From the NCBI RefSeq assembly GCF_014633365.1, contig NC_068349.1, forward strand, positions 33,618,753-33,682,752: DNA of 64,000 nt, in the 5' to 3' direction. The position numbers and the translations under genes were made by a program. Below, in pieces: positions 24,010 through 35,700 of this stretch. The DNA comes from Diospyros lotus. Taxonomy: Eukaryota; Streptophyta; Magnoliopsida; Ericales; Ebenaceae. The notes under the pieces were generated by a model. That model had not been told where the DNA came from, searched no databases, and saw only the letters and a program-made list of their open reading frames with translations. Every line of letters begins with the position of its first letter. The first letter of the stretch is position 1.

Positions 24010-24360
24010 TGACGGTTTTTGAAACCGACCATCACGTGTCATCTCTGTGAATGGATCTCGGGAATCGGACCTTGGACTTGGCGATGTCAGACCTCGATGA
24101 TAGGATCTACAAGACAACGGAGTGACGGGGCTAGGTCCCCCGAGGTGGACTCGGACGCTCAAATCAGTAGAATAAATGTAAATCGTAATAAATATAAGAG
24201 CTGTAGAACTTTTTATACCTGATAAGGACCGGCCTGGATCTTTCGGATTCCGCACAAGATTGTTGACTTGCCACGTGTCAGCCTTTCGGGTAATTCACGT
24301 GGCGAGCAAGACTATTAGCGCGTAGGGGCATTCTGATAGTTTTAGGTAATGCCACATCAA
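24010..24360. mobile_element. ~351-bp insertion private to unit A
   Basis: Unit B has a continuous CATTTTAAAAAAATTA at about 59711. In unit A this is split by a GC-richer segment from TGACGGTTTTT to GCCACATCAA, with TTTTA at both edges (24005-24009, 24361-24365) as a possible 5-bp target duplication. It holds three CACGTG cores (near 24034, 24273, 24297), which are G-box/ABRE-like sites. It could be a small solo LTR or a TRIM. Class uncertain. Confidence 0.6.
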
Positions 24361-24629
24361 TTTTAAAAAAAATAAAAAATATTATAATAAAAATTTCAAA
24401 ATATTTTTTAATATTAGTTACTCTATATCTTAATTTAAAAAATATTTTAATTTTATTTTAATATAATTTTATTTTAATTTAGTAACACATTAACTGGCTG
24501 CCCGACTGTGTACAACTGGGGAGATTTCCATGCAACTAGCTACGGCTACCAATTTATTCCACTCTCCATATTATTTAATTACGATTTTCAAGAACAATGG
24601 TTATGGTATTAATTAATTAGTAAAATACA

Positions 24630-26230
24630 ACAAATTCATATTATTTAATTAATGAGCATTTGTTAATCAAGATGTATATCGAAAAAATAAAATATAAAAA
24701 ATATTTTAGATAAATGTCATTTTTATTGTATTTATTAAATTTATTTAGTAATTAATTAAAAAAAAATCACGTAACTTTTTATGTGTAAAAAATTAGATAA
24801 ACAAATATATCTCTCTCCAGATAAATTTATATGAGATTTTATGGAGGCATTTGGTACAGGAGAAATTTCAAGATTCCTAGAAATGTTAGATTGGGAATCT
24901 GTATTCCCATGTTTGATATAATTTTTTTATAAAAAGAATTCTAGCAAATAGGATTCTTGAGAATAATTTTTAAGCAATTTTCCTACAAAAAGATTTCCAT
25001 CGGAAGGTTGGGAACCCAAATTTCCCGTGGACTTGGGAATGTTTTTAACAAATAAAAAGACTAAAACACCTCTTACCCTTTTATAACCCTATACAAACAT
25101 ATTATATATATGTAATATATTTATATTAAATATACAAATATATTATAATATATTTATATTATTTATTATAAAATATTATATATATTAAATTAGATCTTCA
25201 TACAAACATATATATTATATATATATACACATGCATATATATACATAATGTGTAAAAAAAATGACATTTTTTTGACTTTCTAAAGATATTGTGGGTTCCA
25301 ATATTTTATATAGTAGAAAAAATTTATCATTTTTCAATAAAAAATTAAATAAGGATAATTTTGAAAAAAAATATAAATTCCCAAAAATGTTACGTTTAAA
25401 CCAAACATAAGAATGTTAGATTCTCAGAAAAGAATATTCAACATTTCTGAGAATATTTAAATCTAACCAAATATAGAATTGCATAAATTCTGGGAATCAA
25501 AGATTTCCAAGAACATTCTCAATAATTATGATCAATTCCAAGAATTTAAAAACTTCTCCCGTACCAAACGCCCCCTATAGGTAATAAGAAGAAACTTATA
25601 TGCCCACTCATTTTATAAAACCCTCTCATTTGTTGACAATTTGAGGGATATTTTAATAAAAAATTCTTATCTCAGTACTTATCATATGTATTTTAACAAA
25701 CATATAAAAAGAAAAAATTATAGAAATCTTGAAATAGCTCACAACTTTATCTTGATTATTCTGTATTTTAATCCAAAAAATATTTCAACCTTATTTTGAT
25801 ACTATATTATTTTGCTCATTTTAACAAACGTTACTTTAGTGTTTAGGATTTAAAATTTCTTAAGATAACGTTCGTTAAAATGAGTAAGGTAATGTTTGAA
25901 TGCTTTACGAACCAAAATATGAAATGAGCAAAATAAGACTATGAAATATTCCAAGATTTTTATCAAACTGTTTGTTAAATTTTTTAGACTACATTAGAAG
26001 ACATATATGCCATTTTTTCTTATCTATAAAGTCCAAACATATATAGAAAATGTCAGATAAAAAGTCACGTGACTTATTTTTTAATAGTTGTCAGATGAAT
26101 TTAACAAATACATTAAAAATGATAAAAGTTTAAAATATTTTCATACTTTATATTTTTTGATTTATATATTGATTAACAAATATTATTTAAGTATTTAATA
26201 ATAGATAATTATTATCTAGTGTTTCTTTAT
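24630..26230. repeat. AT-rich MITE-family cluster
   Basis: Members of one family recognised by AAAAAATATTTTAGATAAA, a (T)CACGTGACTTTTT motif and AACAAATACATTAAAAATG: a plus copy from about 24640, interrupted by a Harbinger-like MITE, and an inverted copy at about 25900-26215. Other copies: 49470-49740, 55310-55650, 59490-59830 and 60150-60240. No coding capacity. Confidence 0.5.
24843..25575. mobile_element. PIF/Harbinger-like MITE, 733 bp
   Basis: Inverted termini GGAGGCATTTGGTACAGGAG and (reverse complement of the right end) GGGGGCGTTTGGTACGGGAG, with TAT duplicated on both sides (24840-24842, 25576-25578). Inside are further inverted pairs such as TCTTGAGAATAATT and AATTATTGAGAA. No transposase. 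Confidence 0.75.
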
Positions 26231-26286
26231 TATTCTTGTTAGAACTATACTTAACATTATGATGTAAGATTGAATTAGTTAGGTGA

Positions 26287-27283
26287 TGATTGACAAAACA
26301 AATGAGGAACCTTAGGGAAATTCTATCCGCAACATGTGAAATTGCTCTTCACAGCCCACCCCATACAAAATGCTATACTAATTTTAAAATTCCAATTTTA
26401 ACCCCAGTTGTAGCAGATAGAAGAGAAAAAGTGAGTCGACTGCCATGACCGACCCACACACACACACATATATATATATATATACACACACTTTCTCACA
26501 CACACACACACGATTTGGCCATGACAGCCACACAGAAAGAAAGAGAGAGAGAGAATAGGTTGGCCATGGCCAACCCTCCCACACACACACATATATTCAC
26601 ACACTCACACTTACACACAAACACACATATATATACACACACACAGCATGGCCGCGGCCATGGAACCCAGCCCAACACACACACACACATATATATATAT
26701 ACACACACACATAAAAGCATGGACGCGACCATCAGAAACCTCTGTCCCGACCCCTCCCCACCCCGGCAATAATGGCAGCATCGATGCCTTCGTCAGCCAT
26801 GATACCGCCACCATCGCCCCGAGTCGAGGAACGCTAGATTCCCCTACTATTGCCATGGCTAGGTTCCATGGCCGCGACTGCCATGGCCACGGCCATGCGC
26901 CCGCGTGTATATATATATATGTATATATATATATGTGTGTGTGGGTCGGCCATATATATGTGTGTATGTGTGTGGGGGTCAACCATGGCTGATCCATTCT
27001 CTCTCTCTTTCTTTCTTTTTCTCTGTGTAGCTACCATGGCCGAATCATGTATGTGTATATATATATGTGTGAGTGTGAGTGAGTATGTATATATATATAT
27101 ATATATGTGTGTGTGGGAGGGGGTCGGCCATGGCAGTCGACCCACTCTCTCTCTCTTATCTCTGCTACAGCTAGGGTTAAAATTGGAATTTTAAAACTGG
27201 TGAAGCATTTTGCATGGGGTGGACTGCGAAGAACAATTTTACAGGTTGTGGATAGAATTTTTCATAACCTTATTGGCAATCAG
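26287..27283. repeat. ~1 kb near-palindrome (foldback element) packed with CA/TA microsatellites
   Basis: The left end TTCTATCCGCAACATGTGAA and the reverse complement of the right end TTCTATCCACAACCTGTAAA match. Similarity continues inward through CACCCCATACAAAATGC / CACCCCATGCAAAATGC, AATTCCAATTTTAACCC, GTCGACTGCCATG and CACACAGAAAGAAAGAGAG. Arms of about 350 bp flank a central 26650-26930 block that is itself partly inverted around GGCCGCGGCCATGG / CCATGGCCGCG. The inside is (CA)n and (TA)n with CCATGG islands. No counterpart in unit B. Open frames here are microsatellite artefacts. Confidence 0.8.
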
Positions 27284-27810
27284 GGTTAGAGTCAGGGTCG
27301 GATCTCAGGGAGGGCTAACATCAATTTAACTCCCTGCCAACCTCCCCAAATTCATGTATATATATATATATATTAATAATAACATATTTACTATAAATAT
27401 GTATATTAATTTCCTGTGCCATGCAGAAGACAGGAGAATTCCTAATTCAAATATATTACTTTAATTAAGTTCATAATCTGATCCAAATCAAATGTTTTTT
27501 GAATTGATCCCATTGCCCTTTCCCAGATTTGCAGCCCCAATTTTGGCTTAAATGGAGACATGACAGACACATAGAGGATGCGTCCCTCAACAGGCACTCT
27601 TCTATTCAATGAACCATCTCTAGACAGCTGAGAGTTGAGGCTCTTAAATAATTTGCAAAATCATGCAATTTTTTCTTCAATTTCGTCTTGTCAATCTCGT
27701 GACGCAGCGGTGGTCGTTCCCAATAAACCCCCAACTGCCATCTTGACATGTCTCTATTTCCCCCATTTAAACCCCATTAATTATATAGCGAGAGAGATGG
27801 TGTACTAAGG
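27284..27810. other. Distal upstream region of CER1-A
   Basis: From about 27385 colinear with 60225-60868 in unit B, including CCATTGCCCTTTCCCAGATTTG, CAATCTCGTGACG and CCCCATTAATTATATAGCG. No gene. Confidence 0.6.
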
Positions 27811-29310
27811 CTATCTCCAGCAAATAGAGTTCCTAATATATCGATTTAGTTTTAATTTTTATCAAAATTATAATTAAATTAAACTTAAATTATTAAAATC
27901 AAAATCAAATCATTACCCATTTGATTTTAAAAATTTAAAATCATAACCAAACCATTCGATTTCGGTTTAATCATGATTTTTTTAGTTTAATCCATACTAA
28001 CAAACAAAGACAAATAGCATTCATAATTTTTTTTGATAATTTCACAACAAACGAAGATAAATTCTAATAAAGTTATCTTATTCTTGCATAAAGTTACAAA
28101 ACTTCTTGGATATAAAATCGCATCTCCAAACCTACAATTGTTAAGATCAATAAATTAATATTTGCATAATTATATTGTAATTTAAACTAAAAAAAATTAG
28201 CTACGAAAGTTAATACCTTCATCAACAACATTAATATCTTCTTCGTAAATTGATGTATATTCATCTGAAATGAATGAGCCAACTCCATCTAACAAAATTA
28301 TAAGTATAAAAAATAAATTAATATGAAAATGTAGTCTTAACAATAAAAAATAACTAGTAAATGAAATAAATTCAACTTTTTCCACTTCATTTGATAATCA
28401 ATTTTGGGCACACATCAATGCTTCTATTGTCTTTGGATGAAGTCGATTACGATGAGGACTCATTAGTCTCCTACTAGAACTGAATGACGACTCCGAAGCA
28501 ACAGTAGATATAGAAATGGCTAATATATCTCTTGCAATAGTTTGTAAGATAAGATATTTCACCTCATTCACTTTCCAGCAAAGTAAAATATCAAACTGAC
28601 CATTATCAACTATAACATCTTCATCTAAGTAAAGGTCCAATTCAGTTCTGAAACTAGCAACTTTAGTAGTTTTCCTCTTTTTAAGAAAAGATTGATATTC
28701 ATCATCAAAAGAAATGAAATTTTCTCTTGGAGTTGGAGTGACACTCCCATCCAATGTATATTATTGGTTATTCACATCATTCACTTTGTTCTTTTTAATG
28801 TGATATTCCTCTATCAAATCTTAACAAAGGTACTTGATGCTGCTAATTTGTTCATCAGTCATAAGGATAGACCTTAGGAGAGTAAAAGTCAAGAAAAATT
28901 ATCTTATACTTAGGATCTAACACTGGAGCAACACCCATCAACTTATGAAGGAGAAGAAAAGGGGAAGGAGAAGAGAATGGGAGAAGGGTTTACAAGCAAG
29001 TCAATTGGGCTGGGGTGGGCTAGGGTAGGTTGGGTTGTATATAATATAGATATTATATATATATAGTCGGTTTGGTTTGGTTCAATTACCAATCATTCGG
29101 TTCGGTTTTGATTCGAGTTTTGGTTTGATTTTAGTGAAAACCACAATCAAATCATACCCATTGAAATAGTGTTCGATTTTTTCCCAAACCAAGCCCTTAT
29201 CCAGTCAAACGATTTTTAACCGTGTTGACCGGTTTGATTTTGATTCGGTTCCCCACAATTTCAATTGCAATTGTCATCCCTACCAACAAATCCCCTTATT
29301 TCACTCCCGT
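27811..29310 (-). mobile_element. Decayed hAT transposon inserted upstream of CER1-A
   Basis: Absent from B, where TACTAAGAG runs directly into TTTTTGGTGTTGG at about 60866-60883. The right end (29268-29282) reads TAGGGATGACAATTG on the minus strand, a usual hAT terminus, followed by subterminal CGGTTTGATTTTG-like repeats (29060-29250). Similar subterminal repeats lie at 27840-27980 on the left. The left terminus is degraded. Confidence 0.75.
28190..28930 (-). pseudogene. hAT transposase C-terminal remnant (RICESLEEPER/DAYSLEEPER type)
   Basis: The minus strand reads, in order: PVLDPKYKIIFLDFYSP (about 28925-28840, end of the RNase H-like domain); then after frame breaks and a stop, a 118-codon open part (28754-28398) with FRTELDLYLDEDV, KVNEVKYLILQTIARDILAI, STVASESSFSSSRRLMSPHR and EALMCAQN. 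These are the hAT dimerisation-domain signatures. A TGA replaces the usual Trp codon right after CAQN at 28395, and coding-like sequence continues beyond it. Frameshifts and stops make it non-functional. The BED zinc finger and catalytic N-terminal region are missing. Confidence 0.85.
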
Positions 29311-29647
29311 TTTGGTGTTGGGAGAGGTTTGAAGGTGGGTGTGTGTCACTAGTAGTTATCGGCGAGTGTAAACATTAATTAATTAAGGCTTAATATATTT
29401 TTTTCATTTATACATTTAAATTTTTATTATTTTAATTATATTTATTTAGAATATACATTTCAAGTTAATTATACTTTTAATTTTTTGTTATTTTAATTAT
29501 ATTATTAAATTATGCTTAATTTATTATGTCCCATAAATTGATTCTCTAAATTATATAATTTAAGGGTATAATTAAAATAAAAAATATTTAAATAAGAAAA
29601 CGTCAAAGTAGAGGGCCATCAATTAAGGTGAAACTTTTTCTGTCTTT

Positions 29648-29694
<47 letters not shown>

Positions 29695-29777
29695 ATGGAG
29701 TCGAGAAATAGGAAGAAGACAGGTGGGTACGTAGAAAGAATTACTCGAGAAGAGCTCAAGCTTAGGACCGAGAATTA
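29311..29777 (+). promoter_or_regulatory. CER1-A proximal promoter and 5' leader
   Basis: Colinear with 60880-61301 upstream of CER1-B. Conserved: GTGTGTCACTAGTAGTT, CGGCGAGTGTAAACATTAATT and the leader GGAGTCGAGAAATAGGAAG. A TATA-like (TA)n tract at 29647-29661 lies about 115-130 bp before the ATG, followed by (GT)n at 29662-29690. Exact start site and factor sites are not determined. Confidence 0.55.
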
Positions 29778-32700
29778 ATGGCTTCTCAACCAGGCATCCT
29801 CACAGAGTGGCCATGGCAGCGCCTTGGAAGCTACAAGGTATTCCGCCTCCTCTTCTCTTCATCATCAACATCTTCATACACACACACACGTACATTATTT
29901 CTTCAAAACTATATTATATTACATATTATATTCCTTTCATGGACAGTGGTGATTCTCTTTTTGTCGGGGCAATGCGTGGTTCTCTTTTTGGGTTTCTTCT
30001 TCTTCTTCTTCTTCTTCTTCTTCTTCTTCTTCTTCTTCTTCTTTTTAACTTGAATGAAAAGATGGAGTCGATATTAAATATTAGTTTATCAATCTTTGAC
30101 CCAAGAGTTCTTGCTGCCAAACCCTAGAAATGGTGGTTGAAACATCAACTTTTCATTGATTTCCCGGCGCTTTTTTGTGTCACTAAAAGCTGATCTTTTT
30201 GGGTTTCCACCCCAAACACACTTAATTAATTGTAATTAAGGTGCGATTATGTAATGAACTAATCAATGAATTTGTTGGTGGTTGTGTCGGTTGGGGGGGG
30301 GAATAGTACCTGGTTATGGTTCCCTTTGCAGTGCACAGCGTATACAGTATAGTGGCAAGGGAAGAAGAAGAGAGGGACTATACCAGAATTCTGATACTGC
30401 CATTTCTATTAACAAGAATGCTTCACGACCAGCTATGGATCTCTCTCTCTCGCTACCGGACGGCAAAGGGAGCCAACAGGATTGTCGATAAGAGCATCGA
30501 GTTTGATCAAGTTGATCGAGAAAGCAACTGGTAATTCCTTCCTTCCTTCCTTCCTTCCTTCCATTGCTCTCTCCTCCTTTCTTTTTAATCCCTTTCTTGT
30601 GAATTTTATGATTTTATTCCAATTAAAAAAAATGGTGTCACAGTGTAAAATTTTTATTAATAACAACTTGGTAATTTGACATTATCGGTCACCTACAAAT
30701 ATGGGGCATTAAAAGCTGTTGCAAGAGAGTCGTGACCCCCTAAGAAGTAGAGGGGAGGCTGGAAAATGTGCTTCAGACCAAAATTGTTAAAATTGAGATT
30801 TTAAGTTGGATTGAAAAATGATTTATAAAATCGGATCGTAAATTCGTAAAATTTTAGAGATAAGTAAAAATATCATTTAATTTTTATAAATATATGTTTA
30901 TAATAACATAATTTTATAAAAAATAAATTAATATCATTTAATAACTTGAGTATTCCTTATTATAATTCAAAAGATGATGTTTCCAAAATATAATTCAAAA
31001 CTAACAAATTGGTATAGACAATTTAGAGGTAAAATATAACTTAAAATTCTTTAGAGGATGATTCTAATATTCTCTATTAAATTTAAGTTATAATTTATAC
31101 TTGAAGCGTAAAATCGTTTGGGGTGTTTGAAGTGTAAAATTATAAAATTGTACACTTAAAATCGAGATTTTATAAGATTTTACCTCAAATAAGATTTTAC
31201 ATGGGATTTGAATCGTTTGGAAGTCTTCAAAACGTAAAATTGTATAAGTAAAATTGGGATAATGTTTGGGACTGCTATGTTCAGTAAGTTATATATATGA
31301 CTAGTGACAATGATATATTTTTTGTAATTCTATATATAGTTTATTTTGGTAAGCTTTTTATATAATTTATTTTTATTTGCATGGAGTGTGCTGTACCTGC
31401 ATAAGTTGACCAAAGGGGACAACAGATAACTATGACATTAATTGCTAAATTATGTGACTTATGATTACAAATTAATTGCAAAACAATAAATCATGATGTG
31501 ACAAAATGAAATAGAAATGCTTTCCTCTTTGGACAATGCAATAAGTGCCCCATCTTTTCAACATCCAGATAATGATTAAAAGTTTTAAATTTAGTATACA
31601 TTTCTCATTATTAAGTAATTAGGTTATCTGATCGTTTATGGACAGTACAATAAATATATATTATTTAAAAATAAAATAATACTTAAAATTATGATTGTTG
31701 ACGACTGTATCATTCTTATTGAATGAGATGATATATAGAAAAAATAATAATACATAATTTTTTTAGTCTTTTCTAATGAGAAGATATCATATAATTAATA
31801 ATATCATCATCAGTTATAAGTCTTAATATTATTTTTAAAAATAAGATATATTTATTATAGTATAACCATTGCCCCTTTAAAATCATGAGTAATAGTAACA
31901 TATTCCTTACTTATATATGTTAATTTTTTTCCTATTTTAAGCTTTAAATATATATATATATATGTGTGTGTGTGTTAGCTTTTCTTTTATATAAATAGAT
32001 TGAGAATCTTTATATTTTAGAAATTATATTATAACACTATTGTTCAAACAGTAGTGTAGTAGGGTACATTTTTATCAAATTTATGATAGAAAGGGTACCA
32101 CTAAGATTTCATAGAACCACGTGGATTTCTTAACTTTGTCCACTAGACAAGAGATTAATAGGGTAAATTGCATAAATGATTCCAAAATTTTGCACTAAGA
32201 TATAAAAAAATCATTAATTGAACTTCAATTTATAGGTAAAAGGTCACTAAATTTTAATTTATTATACAATTCCATAATTACAGTCAATTGTTGTAAAAAA
32301 AAATAATGAAATGCTAATATTTTTATATTTTAATACAAAATTCAATGATCTTTTTAACTTTAATATAAAATTCAATGACCATTCATGTTGTTTAATCGTC
32401 CACGTTATTAGCCATGTCGACAACATCCCGTTAACCTCTTTTAGAGTGACAATTGACATAGTTATGGAATTATATATTGTAAATTGAAGTTCAATGATAT
32501 TTTAATTATAAATTAAAATTTAGTGACTAATTTATGCAATTTAGGGAGATTAGTATAATGATTAAGAATTTTCTCACCAAGTTTTCTTTCATTCTCCTAC
32601 AGGGATGATCAAGTTATGCTAAGTGGGATAATACTTTACATAGGCGCCTCGACAATAGAGAAGGCGAAAAACCTTCCATTGTGGCGGATGGATGGCTTGA

Positions 32701-34215
32701 TAATAACAATCTTGCTTCACGTCAGTGTGGTGGAGTTCATCTATTACTGGCTACATAGGGCGCTACACCACCACTTCCTCTACTCTCGCTACCACTCGCA
32801 CCACCACTCCTCCATCGTCACTGAGCCCATCACATCGGTGATCCATCCATTTGCCGAGCACCTTGCTTACTTTTTTCTGTTCGCAATTCCACTGTTGACA
32901 ACAGTACTAACAAAGACAGCATCGGTGACTTCCTTTGTGTTCTATGTTACGTTTATCGACTTCATGAACAATCTAGGGCATTGCAACTTCGAGTTCATTC
33001 CTAAATGGCTATTTTCTGCCTTTCCCCCTCTTAAGTACACCATTTATACACCCTCGTAAGTCCTTCTAACTTCAATTCATCATTATCTATCCATGATACA
33101 CCCTTTATCTTTGATAAATAATTCTAACTAAATGGGAACTGTAATCTACAAGATTCTTATCTTATTTATATTAATTATTATATAGATGATCTATACCCTA
33201 ATTAATTAATGTGAATCTTGGACTCTTTAAGATAATAAAGTGCATGCAAGTATATAGCAAATGAATTGTCTCATCTTGGATTATGTGGGTTGTGTCAAAA
33301 ACAATCCAATTAGTTACCAAGTTGTGTCATTTTGTGTCGTGACCATAGTAAAAAGGGGCTAGCCTACATGGCTTGTGCCATGCTTGCCTGACCTATGTGG
33401 CAAAAACATAAAAGGTCTAACTTGCACCTTGTTGTGTGGTAGGTTTCACTCTCTTCATCATACTCAATTTCGAACGAATTATGCCCTTTTCATGCCATTC
33501 TATGATTACATCTATGGCACCATGGACAAGTCCTCTGATACTTTATACGAAATGTCGATCAAACGACCCGAAGAATCACCAGGTGTAGTTCACTTGACAC
33601 ATCTAACAACACCAGAATCCGTTTACCATCTCCGGCTTGGCTTCGCGAGGTTTGCCTCTAAGCCTTACACTTACGAGTGGTACTTGTGGCTAATGTGGCC
33701 TGTCACACTTTGGTCCGTGATGATTACTTGGATTTATGGTCGTACATTTACTGTGGAGAGAAATGTGTTACAAAATCTGAAGCTACAAACATGGGCAATT
33801 CCAAAGTATAGCATTCAAGTAAGTATATGACAATTTGAAGTTAACCATATTTTTCTCTTGAATCATTAATATTAGTATGGCTAATTAATGATCAATCGGT
33901 TGCTCTTTTGCAGTACTTTCTTCAATGGGAAAGGGAGTTTATCAATAATATGATTGAGGATGCCATACTGGAAGCTGAGAGAAAAGGGGCCAAAGTGTTA
34001 AGCCTTGGCCTTTTAAATCAGGCACGCATGTTGTTGTTAAGCTTTCTTTTCGAGATAAGACGTATGGTAGATCGATCTTTGTGTTAAAGATAAAAAAAAA
34101 TTACAATAGAATGGAAAATTAACCATAAGATAAGACAAAATATATCCAAACATAAGTACAAATGGGTCTTAATTGAAGTTATATTATAGTAGATCCCTAA
34201 TCTGATGTTGATGAC

Positions 34216-34253
<38 letters not shown>

Positions 34254-35298
34254 CTTTGACATAATATTGTTGCAGGAAGATGAGCTCAATAAGAGTGGTG
34301 AGCTCTATATTAGAAGGCACCCACAACTCAAAGTAAAGGTGGTGGATGGAAGTAGTTTAGCTGTTGCTGTTGTCTTACATAGCATTCCAACAGGAACCAC
34401 CCAAGTGCTCATCCGAGGCAACCCTTCCAAAGTTGCCTATTCCTTGGCCTTTGCCCTATGTCAAAGAGGCATCAAGGTACTAATCAATGTGACCCTAATA
34501 AAGACTTGTTACATGTTATTGTGTTGTTGTTAAGTATTTCAACTTTTGATATATATATGATCTCCTGATGAATCCCACTAAATTGTGTCTAATTGTCAAT
34601 AAACCCAATTGTTTATGGAATATAAGATTGATCAAATCATTTTTTGTGTCCCAATAGGTGGCGACATTATATGAGAATGAGTATAACAAGCTCAAGTTGG
34701 CTATTGGTGCAGAGGCTGCAACCAATATAGTTCTTGCTAAGAGCTATGCCCGTGATATAAAGGCAAGCTTAAATTTTCCAACCAATTTTTGCTTTATTTC
34801 TTAGTTAAAGTTGTGATTTTGTTACATTTACAATGAGATGATCATGCATTATCAACATTGTGTTGTAGACATGGCTAGTGGGGGATGGACTGAATAAAGA
34901 AGAACAGATGAAGGCATCAAAGGGAACATTGTTCATTCCATTCACTCAATTTCTTCCTCAAAAAATTCGGGGCGACTGCTTTTACCACAACACACCTGCA
35001 ATGGTGACCCCTAAGAACTTAGAGAACATAGACTCTTGTGAGGTAAGTAGTATATAATAGTTTAGAATCTATGTATTTCAATCCTTTCTTTTATCTAAAT
35101 TTCGTCTTTGTGGAGTAGAATTGGCTCCCAAGGAGGGTGATGAGTGCATGGCGAATTGCTGGGATACTACATGCGTTGGAAGGGTGGAATGTACATGAAT
35201 GTGGCAACACCATGTTTAGCATTGAGAAAATTTGGGAAGCTAGTCTTCGGCATGGTTTTCACCCTGTTGTCGTTGCCTCGTCAAAGCAAAAGCCTTGA
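29778..35298 (+). CDS. CER1: CER1-like very-long-chain aldehyde decarbonylase (alkane-forming), 9 exons
   Basis: Homologue of Arabidopsis ECERIFERUM1, which with CER3 and a cytochrome b5 turns very-long-chain acyl-CoA into alkanes for cuticular wax at the ER. Exons: 29778-29837, 30307-30530, 32603-33055, 33443-33818, 33914-34021, 34276-34476, 34658-34762, 34869-35042, 35119-35298; total 1881 nt, 626 residues, the usual family length, with no internal stop. The start MASQPGILTEWPW matches the family. The fatty-acid-hydroxylase part has the histidine boxes HX3H (146-150), HX2HH (159-163) and HX2HH (248-252), with hydrophobic segments around them. The C-terminal WAX2 region includes VLSLGLLNQ, KGTLFIPFTQF and AGILHALEGWNVHECG. 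Introns after exons 5 and 7 use GC donors (34022, 34763). The intron 1 donor is GTATTC, where CER1-B has GTACGT. L121 replaces the Trp found in CER1-B (LPWWRMDG). Confidence 0.95.
30000..30041 (+). repeat. (TTC)n microsatellite in CER1-A intron 1
   Basis: About 14 CTT/TTC units. The B intron has only a few (61545-61562). Confidence 0.95.
30772..31266. other. ~495-bp segment in CER1-A intron 2 absent from CER1-B
   Basis: Unit B joins TGTGCTT directly to GGGACCTCTATG (62288-62303). Unit A has here a segment rich in GTAAAATTG/AAAATCG motifs, like those of the small element at 47925-48079. Insertion in A is more likely than deletion in B, but termini are not clear. Confidence 0.5.
32161..32546. 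mobile_element. Mutator-like MITE in CER1-A intron 2
   Basis: Inverted termini GGGTAAATTGCATAAAT and (right end, reverse complement) CCCTAAATTGCATAAAT, flanked by AGATTAATA (32152-32160) and AGATTAGTA (32547-32555): a 9-bp target duplication with one change, the MULE signature. The same element at the same place in CER1-B shows that insertion preceded the gene duplication. Confidence 0.78.
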
Positions 35299-35700
35299 AG
35301 ATCACATTCATTTGCTTGTTTGCTTGCAGACATATATATATGTGTTAATTGCTGCATCTCGAATGTGTTTCAAGTATTAGATTTGTGGTTGTTCATCTTG
35401 CACGCCTTTTAGTATTCATGATTGGGTAGTTGATTGCTACTTAATTACGTGAATGACTGCAACTTTGCTATCTTCAGTCTTACATATAGTGATATTTGTA
35501 ATATCGATCTTCTTGTTTTTGTTTATTAATGAATTCTTAGGAACTATATGGGTGGAAATATTCTATATATATTTTTTGACTTTTGAAGTTGAAAATATTG
35601 AATTGTTAATTATTATCTTATCTTATCTCTGCGATAAGTTTATGAGAGTTGAGTGTATATGTAACCAACAATTATCTAAAAGAGATAAATAAAAAGAATG
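35299..35700 (+). promoter_or_regulatory. CER1-A 3' region
   Basis: AT-rich sequence after the TGA. A candidate AATAAA polyadenylation signal is at about 35688. Whether transcripts reach it is not known from sequence. Confidence 0.35.

Noticed and set aside
26384..27194. Many open frames of 60-128 codons
   Set aside because: Produced by dinucleotide repeats in the near-palindrome. Both strands are open at once, as expected for simple sequence.
33900..34100. A GT donor for CER1-A intron 5 at GTTGTT or GTTAAG just downstream of 34021
   Set aside because: Using these would add 8 or 14 nt and shift the frame of the conserved C-terminal region. The GC donor keeps it.
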